DNA from: Stieleria tagensis
GTDB lineage: Bacteria; Planctomycetota; Planctomycetia; Pirellulales; Pirellulaceae
Direction: 5' to 3'
Length of the DNA stretch: 64,000 nt
NCBI RefSeq assembly: GCF_024129865.1
Contig: NZ_JAMYFE010000102.1
Location: 1-64,000 of the forward strand
Part shown: in pieces, positions 60,201 through 64,000 of the stretch
Numbering within the stretch: the first letter of the stretch is position 1
Layout of the letters: each line of letters opens with the position of its first letter
Program-made: the position numbers and the translations under genes
Notes under the pieces: generated by a model
The model's input: the letters and a program-made list of their open reading frames with translations, nothing else
Told to the model about the DNA's origin: nothing
Database searches by the model: none

Positions 60201-63200
60201 TGGACGCGTTGCCACCGACGGCAAAAAAACCGACGGTGTCTTCCACGTCCAGCAATTCTCGACCGCCAAACTACTACACCAGTCCCCGGTATTGGTCGGT
60301 CAGTGGTTACGAACTTGCTCGCAACTACCGAGTCGGCCGCTACGCCAGCGCCAACTATGGTTATTCATCCTCGCAGGGAGGGCTGATCCAGCCACGGTCG
60401 TTTGGACATGCACGCGTGATCGCGGTCGCATTGGATATGGTCGCCATCTGCAAGGCCTATTCGCAGGATGAAGCGAATGAAAAGATTCAAACTGTGATCG
60501 AACAAAAGGCGAAGCTGCCGGAGGTCGACCAAATTCAGGACGCCAATCAGATTTGGGAATATCGCGCGCTCCAATCGACCGCCAGCTCATTGGCCCAGTA
60601 CGGGACAAACAACACGGTCAGTCAACAGAATCGTGAACAAAATGAGCAACTCAATTGGCGTCTAGCCGAATTGGATCCGGAAAACGGGTCGGCATCACTC
60701 AAGTCGATGTTGATGCAAAAGGTCCGCAAGGCTGCAGTCGCAAAAAGCGATCCGCCGCCGTCCGACGACAAAGCGGATGATGAAAAGTCGTCCGACGATG
60801 ATGCAATGACGTTGACGGACGACCAAGTCAAACTGCTGCTGTCGCTGTATGAACAAGCGGAGGTGGACGCCAAGGCCGACAAGAGCCAGCGAAACGCGGC
60901 GTCGTGGTCGAACCTGACGACCTATCGAGCCATTCTGGGCCACCACTTTCAATCGACGGGGCAAACCGAACGGGCAGCGGAATTTGAATTGGTTCCACCT
61001 GGCGAGGACGCTTCCCTGCGTGAACTGGTTTCCGCGATCAGTTTCTACCTGAGCCTGAATCAAATTGAGCAGTGTGATGCGTTGGTGCCTCGTTTGCTGC
61101 CGGCGGTTCGCAGCGATACCGACGGCAATGCCGCGGTCTCCAACAGCGCCTCCGGGATGGCTGGCGGTTGGTTGCGAACAGGGAAACAGGGGGAATCGTT
61201 TGTCGAGCAGCATCGTTTTGCAATTCTAGATGCGGTCTTGGCCGAAGCGATTCGAGCCAGTGCCAACCCCAAGTCGCGCAGTGGTGGCCTGTCCGACGGC
61301 ACACTCAATACTTACGTGCAAAACGAGAACGGTTCGTTCTATTCGGTGACTGTGAAAGCGCCCCTGTCATCCGATTTGTTGACGCGTCAGGTCGTGACAG
61401 AATTGTCCAGCCTGATGCCGGTTGCCAGCGGCACCCGATCACCGCGTGAATTGAGTATCCCCGACGATGTGATCGCGCACCTGGATCAACCGCTCGAGGG
61501 TGCTCCGGCCTATGAACAGAAAACGCGTGCCATCTTGGCGGCGTTCGCCTACTGGTGGAACAAACTGCCTCAAAAAACCTATCAGCGAATCAATCAACTT
61601 TGCGAGCTGTATCCAGACGACGTTGATCTGAAAATTGAACAAGCCCGGCTTGCCAGCGAATTGGCCCAGCCGCGCGTGGCGTTGGAGAAACTCGACTCGT
61701 TTGATCCGCTGGACAGTCGGATGCTGGTTCGCAAAGAGATGGCGGCGATGAATTTGGCGTCACAGATCGGCGACGTCGAACGCGCCAAACAGGCGGCCGA
61801 GCGACTGTTCGGGTTGCGGATGGACACCGCGACTCAATTGGCGCTGGCCGACCAATTGCGGCGGTTGGGAATGAATTCCAAATCGGCCGCTGTGCTACGG
61901 CGATTGCGTGGCGGGCGAGCGCGTGATGAACGCACCGATTTGCAAATCGCGCAGTCGTTCATGAGTGCCGAGGACAAAGAGGCCGCTGCCGAAGTTGCCT
62001 ACACGGTTTTGCGGCGGTTAAACAGTGGTCGCGGTAGCGCCAGTAATTCCGACTACTACCGCCGACAAGCCGTGTCGATCTTGCGCAGCGCCGGTCGATT
62101 GGACCCGTTGATCGAGCGTGCCAAGCGGCGTATCGAATCGTCACCATCGTCCGTTCGGGCACGTATCGAGCTAGCGGAACTGTACACCGCAGCCGGCCAA
62201 CAGGAGGATGCGGAACAATTGTGGCAGGTCATTGCAAAATCCAAGCCCAATGACCCGCGACAATTGATCGCCCGAGCCACGGCGCTCAATAAAGCGAACA
62301 AGTACGACGAAGCGGCAGTGATGTACTTGGATGCCTTTGCCCAAGACCCGCAACTGTTCAATCAGCATTTCTACGAAATGACACGCGCGGTTCAGCAAAG
62401 CAAGGACAGCGACGCGATGTTCGAAAGACTGGTGAAAATCAGTCCGGATGCCATCCCCGGCTACCGCATGGACGAACTGTTTCGCATCGGCAGCCAAACA
62501 GACTATTCCGATGCCAAGCGAAAGTTCGTCAAGCATGCGCTCAAGAACACGCAATTGCAACAAGACTACTACCGCTACATCGACGACATCCCCGCTGCCG
62601 AACGCAAGAAGATTCCCGAGATTCGCAAGCTGATTCTGGATGCGATCTGTAGTAACGATGCGTTTTCGAAAACTTCCAGACTTTGGAATGTGACCAGCTA
62701 CTCCAGCAACGGAACCGCAATGGGACCGCTGAAAGGAACGTTGGAATTACTGAAAACGGATACCAAGGGACGCGAACGTTTTCTGAAAGCTGTCGAGCGA
62801 GTGAAAGAGAAAAAGGAACTGGCTCAGACGGCGACGTTTCTGACCGCGATGATGGACGTCAGCGACGACGAGAAACGGCCCGCAGCGGTCGAACGTATCC
62901 GCGAATTGTTGCCATCGGCAAACGAAGCTAGCACGCAAGAATCGTCTGACTCTGACACCGTGCAAATCAGTAGCGGACTGCTGTGGCAGGGCGGTCAAAT
63001 ACTGGAAGAAATTCGCACCATCGATGACCGCTATCCGCTGCTGGTGTCTATCTATCGAACGTCCCAGCAAAGCGAAGGGCAAACCAACAACAATTTACAG
63101 TACACCGTCGGCTATCGGTTGGTCCAAGCCCTGTCCAACAATGATCAAAAATCAGAGGCCCGCGCGTTCCTGATGGATCAGTACAACCAAAATGATCACT

Positions 63201-64000
63201 CAGCCGACAATCAATACAACCCAGGCTATGGAGACTATCAAGAAATCCAGGTCAGCCAATCCATCGCAGCGATGTTGGACGAAATGGGTTTTCACATCGA
63301 TTCGCTATTGATCTTGCAACGGTTGGCCGCTGACCCCGGCAAGTTTGCCAAAGCAAAACGGTGGGGCGGACAACGGATGACGCCGGCCGAGACGATCAAG
63401 AAAATTGAACAGGTGGCAAAGAAGATCGATTCAAAATCGTCGGCCGAGTACATCAAGATCTTGGCCGCCCATGTTGCCAGCAGTGACGACAATCCGGCGA
63501 TCAAATTGCTAGAGATTCCGGTCGAAATGCTGTTCGATTCGCAGACCGAACCCGGCATCGAAATGGCGCTGCGTTCCGCTGCCGAAACCGAATCCGGGCG
63601 AGAATCGCTGCAGACGTTTGCCCAGCAATTGCAAACCGAATCTGAAAAACGCAGTGATGATTGGTCGATCCCCGCGACGCAAATTTTGTTGGCAATGCAT
63701 ACCGAGCAAGGTGACTTGGCGGCGCTGGCCAAGGAACTGAAAACGCGGCTTCCCGATGTGTCCAAAATCGCGGCTGCTGATGTGGCTGCCGCGGAAATGT
63801 ATCGACCACTGACCGGATTATTCACGACCGCAAGTGTGGCTGCCAATAGCGATTTGGAAGCGGCGAAAGCGATCGCCCAGGATCTGGCGAGCTACTTGCA
63901 GGCAGTGGCTAAATCGTTGAACGATCCGGCACTGGACCTGGCTGCGGCGTCACTTAGCAACCAAGGTGGCGAATCGCTGCAGGCCTTCTTGGATCGAATC
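57254..64000 (+). CDS. Giant secreted TPR-repeat protein (3' end beyond window)
   Basis: At least 2249 codons, running off the window. GTG start at 57254 with AAGGGG eight bases upstream. Signal peptide LAQICLVTLLLAQLYGVPLP, then almost entirely TPR-type helical repeats (LGRSLLAIGQTEKAAAAIQR; LGRILVSARRLDEAAKTLQG; LGEYLHQLDRKDDAIEVW). Some weaker stretches are low complexity, for example SSTSSNSRPPNYYTSPRYWS near residue 1010 and an acidic DDKADDEKSSDDD near 1175. TPRs mediate protein-protein contacts; a periplasmic assembly role is inferred. Large reverse-strand and shifted open frames inside it are shadows. Confidence 0.88.
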   Translation, partial: MFLSQKSSRLAQICLVTLLLAQLYGVPLPAWGQDSAADESAAIERERVMADRFLQVLQRRPRPGTSLDRVYGFHVQNGSLDEFIDSLDVPDDAEDAGQQRMILGLLQTQRGQQALAAEAFAKAEQLLPDDFAASYYLGRSLLAIGQTEKAAAAIQRAVDRKPPRNEALPVFTELGRIYGRAGQAEKALAVWKQLESLFPGDSRVGGQIATTLAEEGNLDEALRRFEALATTARKDDEKIAFAVQAAEMQRRLGQTEQATAALEKILSRLRPGSWLYSDVRNRIEDGFLKSGDYDALADYYKQKLADSPDDLALQVRLGRILVSARRLDEAAKTLQGAVEKAPDDPEVRLALVDVLVSKGEMAGAAEQYKQLAANDPSNPDYLLRWGQILLEDEKQPLENRRQAAVDIWKRLAKNRSEDAVTLSQIADRMRGIDRKEDAIALYRQAIDVDPESPQYREYLGEYLHQLDRKDDAIEVWRSMAEGDRRSRDSLVRLAEVFGTFDENQMALQAWKDASELDLTFAQELRYAKVLREAKQFDQAFVRLDAAGSIAETPDEQEQLLKDRIVTYQQAGTLAEQIAARQAAEPTTENLRQLAMMHSAAGQLTEAAESIAKAQQLSPEDVDVLIIAAEIQERQNRFADAAETFEKLAAVDTRFRTNYLERVADLQMRLGQVDEALLTCDSLIDANPASPESYQFLARLAFRAGRDDQGFTALRRAMNVAPRDNGPRKMLASTFADRYRTEEAIELYWQAMRYENETDGRIGMIKRLAPLYERKAEIDELIRRIDEMGREDVDTRTTQLMTAAAYEAVQDYGAARSAIDRLLANQPRDVTLLESMVRLSDLSDEVLLAAEFQERIVGLADTPENRFKLVQLQLDADLIDIKTALNQRIALASDPQRLGLMIRSATARGDHEAGIAICEEVLRRDPSLWDIKLTLAELLLYQTETDSEAETDGEPAAKDDNPIPAPHRRAMELADEVRSMDVALDALPPTAKKPTVSSTSSNSRPPNYYTSPRYWSVSGYELARNYRVGRYASANYGYSSSQGGLIQPRSFGHARVIAVALDMVAICKAYSQDEANEKIQTVIEQKAKLPEVDQIQDANQIWEYRALQSTASSLAQYGTNNTVSQQNREQNEQLNWRLAELDPENGSASLKSMLMQKVRKAAVAKSDPPPSDDKADDEKSSDDDAMTLTDDQVKLLLSLYEQAEVDAKADKSQRNAASWSNLTTYRAILGHHFQSTGQTERAAEFELVPPGEDASLRELVSAISFYLSLNQIEQCDALVPRLLPAVRSDTDGNAAVSNSASGMAGGWLRTGKQGESFVEQHRFAILDAVLAEAIRASANPKSRSGGLSDGTLNTYVQNENGSFYSVTVKAPLSSDLLTRQVVTELSSLMPVASGTRSPRELSIPDDVIAHLDQPLEGAPAYEQKTRAILAAFAYWWNKLPQKTYQRINQLCELYPDDVDLKIEQARLASELAQPRVALEKLDSFDPLDSRMLVRKEMAAMNLASQIGDVERAKQAAERLFGLRMDTATQLALADQLRRLGMNSKSAAVLRRLRGGRARDERTDLQIAQSFMSAEDKEAAAEVAYTVLRRLNSGRGSASNSDYYRRQAVSILRSAGRLDPLIERAKRRIESSPSSVRARIELAELYTAAGQQEDAEQLWQVIAKSKPNDPRQLIARATALNKANKYDEAAVMYLDAFAQDPQLFNQHFYEMTRAVQQSKDSDAMFERLVKISPDAIPGYRMDELFRIGSQTDYSDAKRKFVKHALKNTQLQQDYYRYIDDIPAAERKKIPEIRKLILDAICSNDAFSKTSRLWNVTSYSSNGTAMGPLKGTLELLKTDTKGRERFLKAVERVKEKKELAQTATFLTAMMDVSDDEKRPAAVERIRELLPSANEASTQESSDSDTVQISSGLLWQGGQILEEIRTIDDRYPLLVSIYRTSQQSEGQTNNNLQYTVGYRLVQALSNNDQKSEARAFLMDQYNQNDHSADNQYNPGYGDYQEIQVSQSIAAMLDEMGFHIDSLLILQRLAADPGKFAKAKRWGGQRMTPAETIKKIEQVAKKIDSKSSAEYIKILAAHVASSDDNPAIKLLEIPVEMLFDSQTEPGIEMALRSAAETESGRESLQTFAQQLQTESEKRSDDWSIPATQILLAMHTEQGDLAALAKELKTRLPDVSKIAAADVAAAEMYRPLTGLFTTASVAANSDLEAAKAIAQDLASYLQAVAKSLNDPALDLAAASLSNQGGESLQAFLDRI

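Overview
The window looks like the chromosome of a planctomycete of the Pirellulaceae type (Rhodopirellula or Rubripirellula-like). The reasons are the secreted planctomycete gene families DUF1501, DUF1549/DUF1553 and planctomycete-type cytochrome c, Tat-exported Gfo/Idh/MocA oxidoreductases, a PEP-CTERM protein, a secreted double-PDZ protein and a giant TPR protein. This assignment comes from gene content; no database search was run.

Left host block (1-40,343). Positions 1-8,525 carry a repeat-rich surface-type protein cut by the window edge, a double-PDZ protein, a DUF533/TerB-like protein, an ECF sigma remnant, a LapA-domain membrane protein, a GNAT-like protein, a SYLF protein, a DcaP-like porin and a secreted glutaminase. 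Positions 8,653-25,592 are a large catabolic or surface locus: three DUF1549/DUF1553 proteins with CxxCH haem motifs, two Tat-exported DUF1501 proteins, a PPC-like protein, two Gfo/Idh/MocA proteins and a sodium:solute symporter. An intergenic stretch full of inverted repeats follows (25,593-26,083). Next come a MA-peptidase-like protein, a sialidase-like/esterase fusion, an EamA transporter and a DUF885 protein. Positions 32,799-36,976 form a hydroxyproline-catabolism cluster: a PAS-AraC regulator divergent from a 4-hydroxyproline epimerase, a FAD D-amino-acid oxidase and a DapA-family deaminase. A PEP-CTERM protein, an esterase and a membrane-anchored protein follow.

Integrated element (about 40,458-56,994; 16.5 kb). 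It sits in the 5' half of a tRNA-Arg(CCT) gene and is bounded by a 41-bp direct repeat. Inside the ends lie 9-bp GGGTATACC-type sites in inverted orientation, probably integrase arm sites. Gene order is: an integrase lacking the usual box I arginine, a HTH protein, an excisionase-like protein, small overlapping early genes including DUF3102, a primase-polymerase/helicase fusion, a winged-helix protein, 22-bp iteron-like repeats, an Ogr/Delta-like zinc protein, an HK97-type capsid protein, a ClpP-fold head protease, a terminator, a tape-measure protein, an array of about twelve different palindromes, small HTH proteins, an orphan Dam methylase, an opposite-strand protein with a duplicated domain, and a DUF2513 protein. 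No terminase, portal, connector, tail-tube or baseplate gene is recognisable. The element is therefore either a helper-dependent satellite or a strongly reduced prophage.

Right host block (57,254-64,000). A single secreted TPR-repeat protein of more than 2,240 residues runs off the window.

The most unusual features are the array of sequence-diverse palindromes at 52.0-52.65 kb, whose related members differ by paired changes in both arms, and the capsid/protease/tape-measure set without packaging genes, inserted at the 5' side of a tRNA so that the tRNA promoter must now come from the element.
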